Notes: generated by a model from the letters alone, not told the origin. A stretch of 52,226 nucleotides of DNA from Gemmatimonadaceae bacterium (GCA_014379355.1 JACMLX010000193.1:1-52226); one strand, 5' to 3'; counted from the first letter of the stretch, positions 37,250-45,809 are shown. Made by a program: numbers and translations.

Positions 37250-38626
37250 GTGAGAATGACCGGCAATTCAGCCCTGCAGGAGCTGTTCGATTCCTGTGGC
37301 ACGGCGGAGCTGGTGTCGCACGCGGGCCGTCTGTCGGCGACGCAATTGCATCACGGCGCAAACGACTGGTCGCGCGCGCTGCGACGTTCGGGCATCACGC
37401 GGGGCGATCGCGTGATCTGTGCGCTGCCGAATGGCGCCGCGTTCGCACAACTGCTGGTCGCGGCCTTGGCCGACGGCGTGACACTCGCACCAGTGCCGCC
37501 GACCGAGGATGTCGCACCGCTGCTCGATGCACTCGACGCACGCATCGCCATCGCGGTCGGCACCGAGCACCCGCACGTCGCGGCGCCATCCCGCACGGGT
37601 GGACCACCCGGATCACCGATGGTGCCGCGCAAGTCGTCGGAACGCACCGACACGATTGCGTTCCTGCTGCGCAGCTCGGGTACGTCCGGAGACGCACGCT
37701 GGATTGCACTGTCCGAGACGGGGGTGCTCGCCGTACTCGAGAGCCACCTGCCGATGCTCGCTCTCGACGGTGCTCGTGCGTTGTGTGTGCTCCCGTGGTC
37801 ACATTCCTTCGGGCTCGTCCTTGGCCTGCTGCCGGCGATGCTGCGCGCACGGCGCATCGTGACGCTGACGGGCAATGCGCGCGACGCTGAAGCCATCGTG
37901 GCGATGTCGCGCGAATTCGAGGTGACGCATCTGAGCATGGTGCCGCTGCTTGCGACGCGACTCGCCGCTCTGCCAGCTGGCGTGCCATTGCTGCAGACGT
38001 TGACCGGGGGACTCGTCGGCGGCGCCCCGATCGACGCACGACTGGCGGAGCTGCTTCGAACGACGCGATTACGCGTCGGCTACGGGCAGACCGAAGCGAG
38101 TCCGGGCATCATGCTCGGCAATCCTGGCGAATTTCGCGAGGCGTTTCTCGGTCGTCCCGTCGGCTGCGACGTGCGCATCGAGAGTGATGGCGTCCTGGCG
38201 TTTCACGGGCCGAATGTCTGCGGCGGCTATTGGAATGATCGCACGCTCCATTCGCTCGATGCCGATCGCTGGCAGCGGACGGACGATCTGGTCTCGATGG
38301 ACGACGGCGCGTACACCTTTCGCGGGCGCGCGACGTCGACCTTCAAGCTGTCGAACGGTCGCGTTGTGCTCGCACCGCAGCTCGAAGCGCGACTGCAGCA
38401 GCAGTTCCCGCGCATCACCGATGTGATCGTGACGACCGAGACCGGACGCGCCATCGATGTGCTGTACTCCACGCATGACTCACTCCCGCTGGCGGCTGAC
38501 GACATCCGTCGGTCGCTCGGGGGCCTGGGGGCGTATCTGCGTGCCACCACGTGTGTGAGTGTGGACGCGTGGGTGCGTACGCCGAAAGGCGAAATTGATC
38601 GACGCCGGCTTCCGGCGGCACACTGA
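37250..38626 (+). CDS. AMP-dependent (ANL superfamily) acyl-activating enzyme
   Basis: A 458-residue adenylate-forming enzyme that would activate a carboxylic acid as acyl-AMP for transfer to CoA or a carrier. The P-loop is LLRSSGTSGDA (about 140-150). The second motif is YGQTEASPG (about 280), the hinge region is RTDDLVSMDDGAYTFRGR, and the catalytic C-terminal Lys is in RTPKGEIDRR. It is about 50-60 residues shorter than usual ANL enzymes. GAGGA lies 10 bases before the GTG start. Two bases separate its stop from the next gene. The substrate is not predictable. Confidence 0.88.
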   Translation: MRMTGNSALQELFDSCGTAELVSHAGRLSATQLHHGANDWSRALRRSGITRGDRVICALPNGAAFAQLLVAALADGVTLAPVPPTEDVAPLLDALDARIAIAVGTEHPHVAAPSRTGGPPGSPMVPRKSSERTDTIAFLLRSSGTSGDARWIALSETGVLAVLESHLPMLALDGARALCVLPWSHSFGLVLGLLPAMLRARRIVTLTGNARDAEAIVAMSREFEVTHLSMVPLLATRLAALPAGVPLLQTLTGGLVGGAPIDARLAELLRTTRLRVGYGQTEASPGIMLGNPGEFREAFLGRPVGCDVRIESDGVLAFHGPNVCGGYWNDRTLHSLDADRWQRTDDLVSMDDGAYTFRGRATSTFKLSNGRVVLAPQLEARLQQQFPRITDVIVTTETGRAIDVLYSTHDSLPLAADDIRRSLGGLGAYLRATTCVSVDAWVRTPKGEIDRRRLPAAH

Positions 38627-38628
38627 CC

Positions 38629-39846
38629 GTGACGCAACGGCTCGCCGTTCACATTCTCCCGCACAACTCCGTCATGCCTGCTGCACCGCTGCCGATCGAT
38701 CTCTACGACTGGTTCGACACGCTCACGTCCGGTGAAAACGATCGGCGCCTGGCGCTGCGGGCCGTGCTCGAGCGGGATATCGCGCCGGTTGCGGACCATG
38801 CCTGGGATCGTGGACAATTCTACTTCGACGCACTGCAGGGTTTCCACGCGCTTGATCCACTTGCGCACTACTTCGACGGTACCGCGACGAATCGTGCACT
38901 GATCGACGGCTTGTACTCGCTGGAGCTGGCACGTGTCGACCCGTCGATGGCGAGCTACTTCGGCGTGCACGGCGGATTGTGTCTCGGCTCGATTCTGCTG
39001 CTTGGGTCCGACGCACAGAAGGCGGAGTGGCTTCCACAATTGCGCAGCTTTGCGAAAATCGGCTGCTTCGGTCTCACGGAGCCGGATGTCGGCAGCGGTG
39101 TCGCGCGCGGGCTGACCACGCGCTGTCGTCGTGACGGAGACAGCTGGATTCTGAACGGTGAGAAGAAGTGGATCGGCAATGCGACGTTCGCTGACATCGT
39201 GGTGATCTGGGCGCGTGATGAGGCGGACGACAAGGTCAAGGGTTTTGTCGTGCGCACCTCGCTCCCCGGCTACTCAGCGCGCCTGATGACCGGCAAGATT
39301 TCTCAGCGCGCGCTCGCGTCGGGCTGGATCACGATGGAAAATCTGCGCGTGCCCGAGAGCGATCGCCTCTCGCATGCGAACAGTTTTGCCGACACCGCTC
39401 GCGTGCTGAGCGCCGCACGCATCGGTGTCGCGTTCCAGGCTGTCGGCTGCGCGATGGGCGCCTACGAACACGCGTTGCGCTACGCCGGCGAGCGCCAGCA
39501 ATTCGGACGGCCGATCGCCGGTTTCCAGCTCGTGCAGATGATGCTTGTCCGCATGCTTGGGAATGTCACCGCAATGCTCGGCATGGCACTGCGGGCGGCT
39601 CGACTGCAGGACGAGGGTCGTGCAACTGATGCGCACACGTCTCTCGCGAAACAGTTCTGCGCATTTCACTGTCGCGAGACGGTGCAGCTGGCGCGCGAGA
39701 TGATGGGTGGGAATGGCGTGCTGCTCGAACATGGCGCGGCACGACTCTTCACGGATGCCGAGGCGATCTATTCGTACGAAGGAACGAACGAGATGACGGC
39801 GTTGGTGGTCGGACGGGCGATCACTGGCATCGGTGCGTTTGTGTAG
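38629..39846 (+). CDS. acyl-CoA dehydrogenase family flavoprotein
   Basis: A FAD-dependent dehydrogenase of about 390-405 residues, closest in pattern to glutaryl-CoA-dehydrogenase/ACX4-type enzymes. CFGLTEPDVGSG is the flavin-binding signature, WILNGEKKWIGNA follows, QQFGRPIAGFQLVQ and GGNGVLLEHG are in the C-terminal helical domain, and the catalytic Glu is in YSYEGTNEM. It probably oxidises the acyl thioester made by the adjacent ANL ligase. The GTG at 38629 is two bases after the ligase stop; ATG at 38674 is an equally plausible start. It ends 8 bases from a convergent gene. Confidence 0.88.
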   Translation: MTQRLAVHILPHNSVMPAAPLPIDLYDWFDTLTSGENDRRLALRAVLERDIAPVADHAWDRGQFYFDALQGFHALDPLAHYFDGTATNRALIDGLYSLELARVDPSMASYFGVHGGLCLGSILLLGSDAQKAEWLPQLRSFAKIGCFGLTEPDVGSGVARGLTTRCRRDGDSWILNGEKKWIGNATFADIVVIWARDEADDKVKGFVVRTSLPGYSARLMTGKISQRALASGWITMENLRVPESDRLSHANSFADTARVLSAARIGVAFQAVGCAMGAYEHALRYAGERQQFGRPIAGFQLVQMMLVRMLGNVTAMLGMALRAARLQDEGRATDAHTSLAKQFCAFHCRETVQLAREMMGGNGVLLEHGAARLFTDAEAIYSYEGTNEMTALVVGRAITGIGAFV

Positions 39847-39854
39847 CCGCCAGA

Positions 39855-41552
39855 TCAGCGCACCGCGCCCATGATCTGAGGCACGAGGGATTCGCGGATT
39901 CGCTTCCACACATCGTACTGACCGTAGTTGCCAGCGGTGGTCGCGACGACGAGATCAAGGTCCGGAATCACCACGACGAACTGTCCGCCGTTGCCGCCAG
40001 CTTCGTACGTTTGATAGGATCGCGAGCCCACAGATAGTTTGTGACGATGCCATCCGAATCCATCGTCGGAACCATCCTGCCGATCGATCTGATGCGAAGT
40101 TGACAGTCTGGCCCAGGCTGTGCTGACGATTCGCGTGCCGTTCCATGTGCCGCCGTTGAGGTATAGCTGGCCGAACTTGAGCAGATCACGCGGCAGCAGT
40201 TGCATCCCGCCGGCGGAGTATGCCTCGCCATTCGGCATCAGGTTGATCGCGTAATGCGTCATCTGCAGCGGACGTGCGATGCGTTCGTCGAAGAACGCCG
40301 GCAACCACTGATGTGTGGCATCACGAATGACACTGCCGACCATGTTGATGCCAGCGGAACAGTAGGCGTAGGTCGAGCCACTAGGGTGCACACGCGGCAA
40401 CGCCATGAAGAAGTCGTACCAGTCTTCTTTGGAATGTGCCGACTGCATCGTGTCTTCGTTCCCGGGCGAGTCATCGTTGTCGTCATCGCAGGCGAGGCCG
40501 GACGAGTGCGTGAGCAACTGGCCGACGGTGATTTGTGAGCCGCGCACTTTCGTATCCATCGTGAACGTGGCGCCACGCAGCATCGCAACGCCGTCCATCA
40601 CCGATGTCATCGTCTTGGACGCAGAGCGGAGATCGTGCAGCTGATCGGCGCTGTAGCCGTTGAAATACTCCTCGAGTATCAGAGCGCCGTGTCGCACGAC
40701 CAGCAGCGCGTGCACGCGTGGCAGCGTATCACTGAGTGGATCGGCACCGGCGATCGATCTGACAATCGAGCGCAGCGCGACATCGTCGACACCCACTGCG
40801 CGAGCGGACGCAGTGCGCCAACCGTCGGCGCGGGCAATCGGAGCGCGGTATTCGTACGGCGGCACGCCGGGAGAGCGCGGATAGAAACCGACCGCTTGCT
40901 CAGCTGTGCGCGGCGTGATCGCGAACACATTGCCGAAGTCGAACGTGATCCGGCGTTGTGCGGAGTCGTACGCCTGGCGCCACTGGAGTTTGCCGGTGCG
41001 TTGCACGATGAACGCGAGGTTGTCGCCGTCCCGCTCGATGCGATACACACCCGCGCGACCCGGCCAGTTGGCGGCCGGATTGCGGAATCGCCCGCGGAGC
41101 ACGCCGCTCGTGTCGCGCGTGACCATCAGGTACATCGGGAACGATTCGACCAGCGGATCGACCTTCGCCAGCCACATGCCGGCGCCGGCGGCTTCGAACC
41201 GCACCGGTGTCGCGTACTGCGGGCCCTGGCCCTCGGGCTGAATCCAGAAGGCCGAGAGGTGTGCGCCACGAATCCATGCGCGCAGCGTTCCCTGCCCTCC
41301 GGGGAGCGCGAGCACGATGCTATCACCCGACTGCGCCCCGACGACCTCGAAGCCGCCGATTCGGGCCGTCCAGCGATGTCCGCGTCGCTCGAGCAGCAGC
41401 TCGCCGCGGACCTGCGGCCCCATGATGGGCTCGGCGCCCCAGAGCCCGAGCAGGTCATCGCCAGGCTTGGTGGCGGTTGGTTGAGCCAGCATACGCGACG
41501 CCAGCGCGCAACCGACCAGCACATTGGCAGCGAGCGCCCTGTGAAACCGCAT
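39855..41552 (-). CDS. secreted serine hydrolase, beta-lactamase (class C/NylB-like) fold
   Basis: A 565-residue exported protein with signal peptide MRFHRALAANVLVGCALASRMLAQ. Residues 30-240 form a beta-rich accessory region. The hydrolase domain (about 250-560) has nucleophile motif Ser310-Ala-Ser-Lys313 (RSASKTMTS), second motif Tyr397 in YAYCSAG, and a C-terminal GGNGGQFVVVIPDLDLVV. The family includes beta-lactamases, esterases and 6-aminohexanoate-dimer hydrolases, so the substrate is open. It is divergent from the AraC regulator (122 bases apart), which may control it. Confidence 0.88.
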   Translation of the reverse strand: MRFHRALAANVLVGCALASRMLAQPTATKPGDDLLGLWGAEPIMGPQVRGELLLERRGHRWTARIGGFEVVGAQSGDSIVLALPGGQGTLRAWIRGAHLSAFWIQPEGQGPQYATPVRFEAAGAGMWLAKVDPLVESFPMYLMVTRDTSGVLRGRFRNPAANWPGRAGVYRIERDGDNLAFIVQRTGKLQWRQAYDSAQRRITFDFGNVFAITPRTAEQAVGFYPRSPGVPPYEYRAPIARADGWRTASARAVGVDDVALRSIVRSIAGADPLSDTLPRVHALLVVRHGALILEEYFNGYSADQLHDLRSASKTMTSVMDGVAMLRGATFTMDTKVRGSQITVGQLLTHSSGLACDDDNDDSPGNEDTMQSAHSKEDWYDFFMALPRVHPSGSTYAYCSAGINMVGSVIRDATHQWLPAFFDERIARPLQMTHYAINLMPNGEAYSAGGMQLLPRDLLKFGQLYLNGGTWNGTRIVSTAWARLSTSHQIDRQDGSDDGFGWHRHKLSVGSRSYQTYEAGGNGGQFVVVIPDLDLVVATTAGNYGQYDVWKRIRESLVPQIMGAVR

Positions 41553-41673
41553 CTTGTATCCTCACGTCGTGACGGGGCGCGCCGTGTGCGCGCGAAGGGC
41601 TGAGGGAACAAGTTCTCACACGGCACAGCCGCCGTCTTGTACGAATGCAACCCGAGTCAAGGTTTCGAATCGC

Positions 41674-42528
41674 ATGACCAGTGTTGCCGACAGCCGAGGC
41701 CATCTCGCACTGCCATTCGGCGCATTCTACGGGCAGCTCGATGTACGTCGTCACGCGCCCGGGCTCGATGTGGCCGTCCTCGACGTCGACCCACATCGTG
41801 TCGTTGAGCGTCACTCGCACGATGACGCGCATTTCGTGCTTGTGTTGAGCGGACTGTATGTCTCGTCGGCCGCAGGCGCACCACCGCTGAGCAACGGTCC
41901 AGCGCTGATCTTCAATCCTGCTGGCACCACACATCGCGATCGATTCGAGACGCGCGAGCGTCGATTCGAAGGGCGGTTTCTGACGCTGTCGGTGGCGCGG
42001 GTGCTGGCCGATTCGCGATTGAGTGGCGCGCGGCTTCCGGACTCCTCGCGGTCAATCACATCTCCCACCGCGCTCGCGCTGGCTAACCAGCTTGCGCAGG
42101 AATGCGCCTCGGCATTCGATGATGCGACGGCGATGCAGGAATCTCTTGCGCATGCGATGATCGCTACAGTTGCGCAGCCATCCGATGGCTTCGACGCGAC
42201 GGACGCACCGGCATGGCTTGGCATCGCGCGCGAGTGTCTCGATGATCAATGCAATCGTGATGTGCGCGTGAGCGATGTGGCGCGCATCGTCGGCGTGCAT
42301 CCCGTGCATCTGGCGCGGGTGTTTCAGCGGTATGTCGGGTGTGCACCGGGTGAATACCTTCGGCGGCGGCGTGTGGTATTGGCGTGCGCGCTATTGCGTC
42401 AGACTGTGCGGCCGCTCTCCGATATTGCCGAGGCGTGCGGGTTCGTCGACCAGAGCCACTTCGCGAACGTGTTCCGGCGGCGGATGGGCGTGACGCCGAG
42501 CGGGTATCGCGCACAGACGCGACGTTGA
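41674..42528 (+). CDS. AraC-family transcriptional regulator
   Basis: A 284-residue regulator with an N-terminal cupin-like sensing domain (ERHSHDDAHFVLVLSGLY, FNPAGTTHRDRFE) and a C-terminal double helix-turn-helix. The first helix pair is VSDVARIVGVHPVHLARVFQRYVG, seen in two parts, and the second ends IAEACGFVDQSHFANVFRRRMG with VTPSGYR. The start at 41674 fits the cupin domain; an upstream ATG at 41554 would run into the divergent promoter. It is the likely regulator of the divergent hydrolase. Its last 260 bases occur again, decayed, at 46945-47200. Confidence 0.92.
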   Translation: MTSVADSRGHLALPFGAFYGQLDVRRHAPGLDVAVLDVDPHRVVERHSHDDAHFVLVLSGLYVSSAAGAPPLSNGPALIFNPAGTTHRDRFETRERRFEGRFLTLSVARVLADSRLSGARLPDSSRSITSPTALALANQLAQECASAFDDATAMQESLAHAMIATVAQPSDGFDATDAPAWLGIARECLDDQCNRDVRVSDVARIVGVHPVHLARVFQRYVGCAPGEYLRRRRVVLACALLRQTVRPLSDIAEACGFVDQSHFANVFRRRMGVTPSGYRAQTRR

Positions 42529-43010
42529 CGGTGTGGCAGTGCCCCCGGGGCGACTCGAACGCCCGGGCAACAGTTTAGGAAACTGCTGCTCTATCCACCT
42601 GAGCTACGGGGGCCGACTTACAGACGCACAATCAATACACCCCTGAGACTGCTCGGGCATGCAATACGCTGCAGGTTCAAAGCGCTTTCGTGTGTTTACA
42701 AAGGCACCATCTCACTCTTCGCTGCGCTCTGTCTCGCGCGTGACGCGCGAGGTTCCCAGCTCTCGTAGCAGAGCCTTGTGGTTCACAAGTACCGGGCGAA
42801 GATAGTCGCATCAGTTCCACAGAGCATGGAGGTCGGGGATTGCTCGCTGTAATCTGCAGGGGTCCTCCGTTGTGCACCTTCGCGACGCTCTTGGTGAGGA
42901 AGGTATGCAACAATGATTCGACTTGCGATGTCCGCCGTGACGCCGTGGCCGCTGATTGTCATGCGCACGTGACGACGATCGCCATGAGGAATTTCGCGGC
43001 GCGCGCCGCG
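42262..43010. repeat. duplicated block, copy 1 (AraC 3' end + tRNA-Arg + downstream DNA)
   Basis: The AraC C-terminal coding part, the tRNA-Arg gene and about 400 bases beyond it match 46945-48010. In the downstream part shared stretches include CAATCAAT after the tRNA, TAGTCGCA, and a segment near 42917-42960 (GATTCGACTTGCGATGTC, then GCCGTGACGCCGTGG) that corresponds to 47911-47945. On the minus strand both encode HG-TADIASRI-like peptides. Copy 1 is shorter, lacking about 330 bases found in copy 2. Confidence 0.8.
42540..42613 (-). tRNA. tRNA-Arg (anticodon CCU), copy 1
   Basis: Read on the minus strand from 42613: acceptor GCCCCCG pairs with CGGGGGC, followed by discriminator A. The D arm is GCTC...GAGC. 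The anticodon arm is GCAGT-TTCCTAA-ACTGT with anticodon CCT, and the T arm is GGGCG-TTCGAGT-CGCCC. Length is 74 bases without an encoded CCA. It reads AGG codons. It converges with the AraC gene 11 bases away. A second copy is at 47213-47286. Confidence 0.96.
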
Positions 43011-43201
43011 CGCGAGCGCGGTTACCGCGAGAATGACCGGTACGACCGAGAGTGGCTGCAATTTTGGCTGATTGACATCGCGCGTCGCCAGAGAACCTAA
43101 CGCGGGCCGCTGACCGCTTGGCACTCGGCCCTGCTCACGAGTGAGAAGCCGACGCCACAACTGACGTTCATGGCCGGCTTCCACCGGAACATTCGAAGGT
43201 C
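42614..43201. other. degenerate DNA after tRNA copy 1, 588 bases
   Basis: No intact gene is convincing here. The sequence is a diverged relative of 47287-48010. On the minus strand a peptide containing SGHGVTADIASRIIVAYL parallels TSHGIAADIASRIVAPLL encoded in copy 2, so both are remains of the same lost gene. A TTGCAT...TATTGATT arrangement upstream of the tRNA is similar in both copies and may include the tRNA promoter. Confidence 0.55.
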
Positions 43202-43384
43202 ATGCGTCCGCGCCGTCTCGAGCACGCGGCTCAAAGACTGCGCGTTCTAAGATCGGACCTTCGCCTTGTCTTCTTTCCCGAGCACGCACTGCGAAAGCTA
43301 GTGGGAGAGGGCGCGGACGAAACGACGTATCTCGCCTTAGAATTCCCAATCGTTTTCGGTTCCTATGACGACTTCTCCGCCTGA
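43202..43384 (+). CDS. small hypothetical protein
   Basis: A 60-residue ORF starting ATG at 43202 with GAAGG a few bases upstream. It has an Arg-rich start and a more protein-like end (LVGEGADETTYLALEFPIVFG). I do not recognise it. After its stop the same frame stays open to 43504, so it could be the front part of a longer broken gene. It lies in the accessory segment between the two tRNA-Arg copies. Confidence 0.35.
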   Translation: MRPRRLEHAAQRLRVLRSDLRLVFFPEHALRKLVGEGADETTYLALEFPIVFGSYDDFSA

Positions 43385-43506
43385 GGATGGCCTCAGGGGA
43401 CGAGGGCGCCTGAAATCGCGAAGCGCTCCGCTCGCAACGCAAATCTGCGGCGCGAGGTGGCGCCGGCAGCAGACCGCTCTGCGTCGCGATACGGCAGTCA
43501 GTGAGC

Positions 43507-43629
43507 GTGACGCTGCGACACGTCGTCGGCGCGTTTGAAGGCCGCGTCGAGACGAGCCAATTGCCGAAATCCCACACGAAGAAGGGCGAGCGGTGTGTGG
43601 AGGTCACGATTCAGCCGATGGGGGAGTGA
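43507..43629 (+). CDS. very small hypothetical protein (40 aa)
   Basis: A GTG-started frame at 43507 (or 43501) encodes a 40-residue peptide with a beta-strand-like composition: HVVGAFEGRVETSQLP and then KKGERCVEVTIQPMGE. Its stop overlaps the ATG of the next small gene by one base (TGATG), the coupling seen in real operons here. An alternative overlapping frame, ATG 43365 to 43538, is more Arg-rich and less convincing. Function unknown. Confidence 0.35.
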   Translation: MTLRHVVGAFEGRVETSQLPKSHTKKGERCVEVTIQPMGE

Positions 43630-43796
43630 TGACGAAGCGCGAACGTGGCTTCTATGCGACCTGCGCGCTGTTCATCGCGCTGAACGCGTTTCACCCAACA
43701 AGCCTGCCTGCAAAGGTGCTCGGTGTGCTGCTCGCGGCGGTCTTGGTGTGGGACTACGTGAACGTATGCAAGGCTATCGACGGACGGCCACAGTGA
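43629..43796 (+). CDS. small membrane protein (55 aa)
   Basis: A 55-residue protein starting MTKRERGFYATCALFIALNA, with two hydrophobic stretches (about 8-20 and 27-45, VLGVLLAAVLVWDYV). It has a strong GGGGGAG ribosome-binding site just before the ATG, and its stop overlaps the next start by four bases (GTGA). Size and topology recall phage holin-like proteins, but no motif proves it. It is part of a train of small coupled ORFs in the accessory segment. Confidence 0.5.
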   Translation: MTKRERGFYATCALFIALNAFHPTSLPAKVLGVLLAAVLVWDYVNVCKAIDGRPQ

Positions 43797-44029
43797 CCCG
43801 CCTCCGCTGCTGGCTCTGGTGCCAGGTCTCGCGGTTCCGCATCTGGGCGATCCGACGCACGCTGCGGAAAACCATCACGGCCCCGATCGTGACGAGGAAC
43901 GCGTCCTACTTCGTCTCAGTGCAGGAGCTGCACGATGCGAGGGAGCAACGCGTCGGCGATCTTCGCATGATGCTGGCCGACCACCGCGAAGCGCTGCTGC
44001 GAACCCGCTCACGCTGCCGAGCGTGGTGA
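43793..44029 (+). CDS. small basic hypothetical protein (78 aa)
   Basis: The GTG at 43793 overlaps the previous stop by four bases. The 78-residue product begins with a Trp/Arg-rich amphipathic stretch (MTRLRCWLWCQVSRFRIW) and continues into a charged helical part (VQELHDAREQRVGDLRMMLADH) that could form a short coiled coil. It was missed as a separate gene because the frame runs far upstream. Phage lysis or small regulatory roles are guesses. Confidence 0.42.
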   Translation: MTRLRCWLWCQVSRFRIWAIRRTLRKTITAPIVTRNASYFVSVQELHDAREQRVGDLRMMLADHREALLRTRSRCRAW

Positions 44030-44084
44030 ACGCCCCGCTCACGACAACAGTCAGATCAAGAACGCCGCTCCGCAGTCGCAGGAA

Positions 44085-44375
44085 TTACGAGTTCGATTCA
44101 TCCGCGCCGTGCGCGCGATACACATAGTCGCACTCGTTCGCGACCGCGTCCGTTTGCAGTTGGATGACGGTAGTGAAATCGGCGGGGGCCGCATCAATCG
44201 GCAGCATCGCATACGACCCCCCCGCTGAAACAACTCCGCGATTTCCGCTACCATCCAGAGAAAACGAGGCCGTCCCTAGGGCGTTGGTCGGCGTGCCGTA
44301 ACTCCCTTCTTCAGGAGTGTAGCTCGTGACCGCTGTGGCTAGGGTGCCCGTGTGCTCCGCGCGCAGGATCGCCAC
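44085..44375 (-). CDS. hypothetical protein or gene fragment (96 aa)
   Basis: A GTG-started minus-strand frame, 9 bases downstream of the DUF1996 stop. The product is rich in Gly, Ser, Thr and Ala with beta-like patterns (YTPEEGSYGTPTNALGTASFSLDG, then GGSYAMLPIDAAPADFTTVIQLQ), resembling the end of an extracellular or phage structural protein. It has no signal peptide. It may be a truncated gene. Not recognised. Confidence 0.35.
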   Translation of the reverse strand: MAILRAEHTGTLATAVTSYTPEEGSYGTPTNALGTASFSLDGSGNRGVVSAGGSYAMLPIDAAPADFTTVIQLQTDAVANECDYVYRAHGADESNS

Positions 44376-44384
44376 AGCACGCCC

Positions 44385-45809
44385 TTACTTGTAGAACAAC
44401 TGGCGACCGTCACCAAGATCAACCGTGCAATCCCGTGTGGCGTTGATGCACTGCCGGGTGAACGTGGTGAGAATCGCCTGATCCCACCCATTCATCCAAT
44501 CGGCGTGTGCGGAACGCCCCCCGCGCATCGACGACGCGTACATGTCGCTGCTCAAGCGCCATTGCAGCGGGCGTGACGTGGCCGTGACCGGGAACGAGAA
44601 GATCTCTTCGATACGCGGCAGCGGCACGGGATGCGACGCCGGGCACACGCTCGGCCCCGGATTGCGGTGAAGGTTGTAGGCCATGTGCGATTGATGGTCC
44701 GGCGAGTCCAAGTCGCGCCCGTTCCAGCATTCCGGGAACGCGATCGACAGCATGACATTTTCCCCGGCCGGGCAGTTCGGAATGAACCCCTCGGTGTTCG
44801 GGATATAGCTGCGCGAGCAGTACCATTCCGCATGGTCCTGCCGTCCGGACATGTTGTTCTTGTCGCCCGCGATCATGCGCAGCCCTGCCGGGATGACCTG
44901 CAGGATTCTCGCGTCGAGGTACGCCGACTTGTAGTACACGCTCACCCGCTCGGGGAGTTGCAGTTGCCCCGTTCCTGCATCACGCACCGTGGGCATCCAG
45001 TAGCCCGTGCGATTGGCCGTGCCGCCCCAGCAGGTCGAGTTGCCGGACAGCCGCAGCGACTCCGACGTTGAGTTTTCGTTGATCCCGAGGTTGCCAAAGA
45101 ACACATGCTCATGTCCGGCGACCCGCTGCCCCGGGTACACGATCGGGTCGAACGTGCCAACCTTCCCGGCGAAGCAGAGTGTTCGAAAGTTCCCCTCGTA
45201 ATTGATGGTGTTGGGAATCGTCGGATTGTTGCGGATCATCGCAATGTTCACCCCCGCGTCGAGCGGGATACCGTTCGTGCCGCCTGCCGGTGGTGTCACA
45301 ACAGGCGGCGTCACCACCGGAGGCACGACGACAGGTGGTACAACGACGGGAGGCGGAACCACCACAGGCGGCGGGGTGACCACAGGCGGTGGGGTGACCA
45401 CAGGTGGTGGCGTCACCGAATCCGGCGCTGACGGAACGACGGACGGTGCGGTGATTGTGACTTGTGCTGTTGCGGAATTGTAACCGTAGCGAGCCATGAT
45501 CTGGACCGTGCCCGATGCCACGCCGGTCACGACACCGCTCTGGCTGATGGTCGCGATGTCTCGACGGGGAGATGACCATGAGAATACAGCTCCGGAAAGG
45601 ACTCGGCCCTTTCGATCCTTTATCGATGCGGTCAGTTGCCTTGAGGCGCCGGCTGCAACGCTTAGCGACGTCGGCGCCACCACAATGCTTGACCTGGAGA
45701 CGTAAAGTGTTGGGGACGCTGGATCGCGTGTCGCATTGTCCGTGCAGCCGACAGCGAGCACGGACAGCGCAATCAGCGCTGCCGCGAGAGAGTATGAATT
45801 GCTCCGCAT
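44385..45809 (-). CDS. DUF1996 lipoprotein with Ig-like (BIG2) domain and Pro-Val linker
   Basis: A 474-residue secreted protein. The leader ends in lipobox LAVGC (Cys22). A bacterial Ig-like BIG2 domain follows at about 42-121 (TSLSVAAGASRQLTASIKDRKG, ATISQSGVVTGVASG), then a Pro/Val linker (132-174), then a DUF1996 domain to the end. DUF1996 marks are GHEHVFFGN, TGYWMPTV, CPASHPVPLPRIEE and HADWMNGWD. Such domains occur in secreted fungal and bacterial proteins of unclear, possibly carbohydrate-related, function. GGAG lies before the ATG. It is the only large intact gene between the two tRNA-Arg copies. Confidence 0.88.
   Translation of the reverse strand: MRSNSYSLAAALIALSVLAVGCTDNATRDPASPTLYVSRSSIVVAPTSLSVAAGASRQLTASIKDRKGRVLSGAVFSWSSPRRDIATISQSGVVTGVASGTVQIMARYGYNSATAQVTITAPSVVPSAPDSVTPPPVVTPPPVVTPPPVVVPPPVVVPPVVVPPVVTPPVVTPPAGGTNGIPLDAGVNIAMIRNNPTIPNTINYEGNFRTLCFAGKVGTFDPIVYPGQRVAGHEHVFFGNLGINENSTSESLRLSGNSTCWGGTANRTGYWMPTVRDAGTGQLQLPERVSVYYKSAYLDARILQVIPAGLRMIAGDKNNMSGRQDHAEWYCSRSYIPNTEGFIPNCPAGENVMLSIAFPECWNGRDLDSPDHQSHMAYNLHRNPGPSVCPASHPVPLPRIEEIFSFPVTATSRPLQWRLSSDMYASSMRGGRSAHADWMNGWDQAILTTFTRQCINATRDCTVDLGDGRQLFYK
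45288..45416 (-). repeat. in-frame tandem repeat coding the Pro-Val linker
   Basis: About 129 bases built from short units reading PPPVVT/PPVVV on the minus strand (CACAGGCGG/GTGACC units on plus). It joins the Ig-like and DUF1996 domains. The unit count is likely variable between strains because near-identical 9-18 base units are prone to slippage. Confidence 0.8.

Noticed and set aside
42840-43100. Plus-strand 86-codon ORF after tRNA copy 1
   Set aside because: The DNA is part of the decayed duplicated block; the better match between the two copies is on the minus strand, and the plus frame is not preserved in copy 2.
45288-45416. Short repeats as a CRISPR array
   Set aside because: Units are 9-18 bases, directly adjacent without unique spacers, and encode an in-frame Pro-Val linker. 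No cas genes are present.
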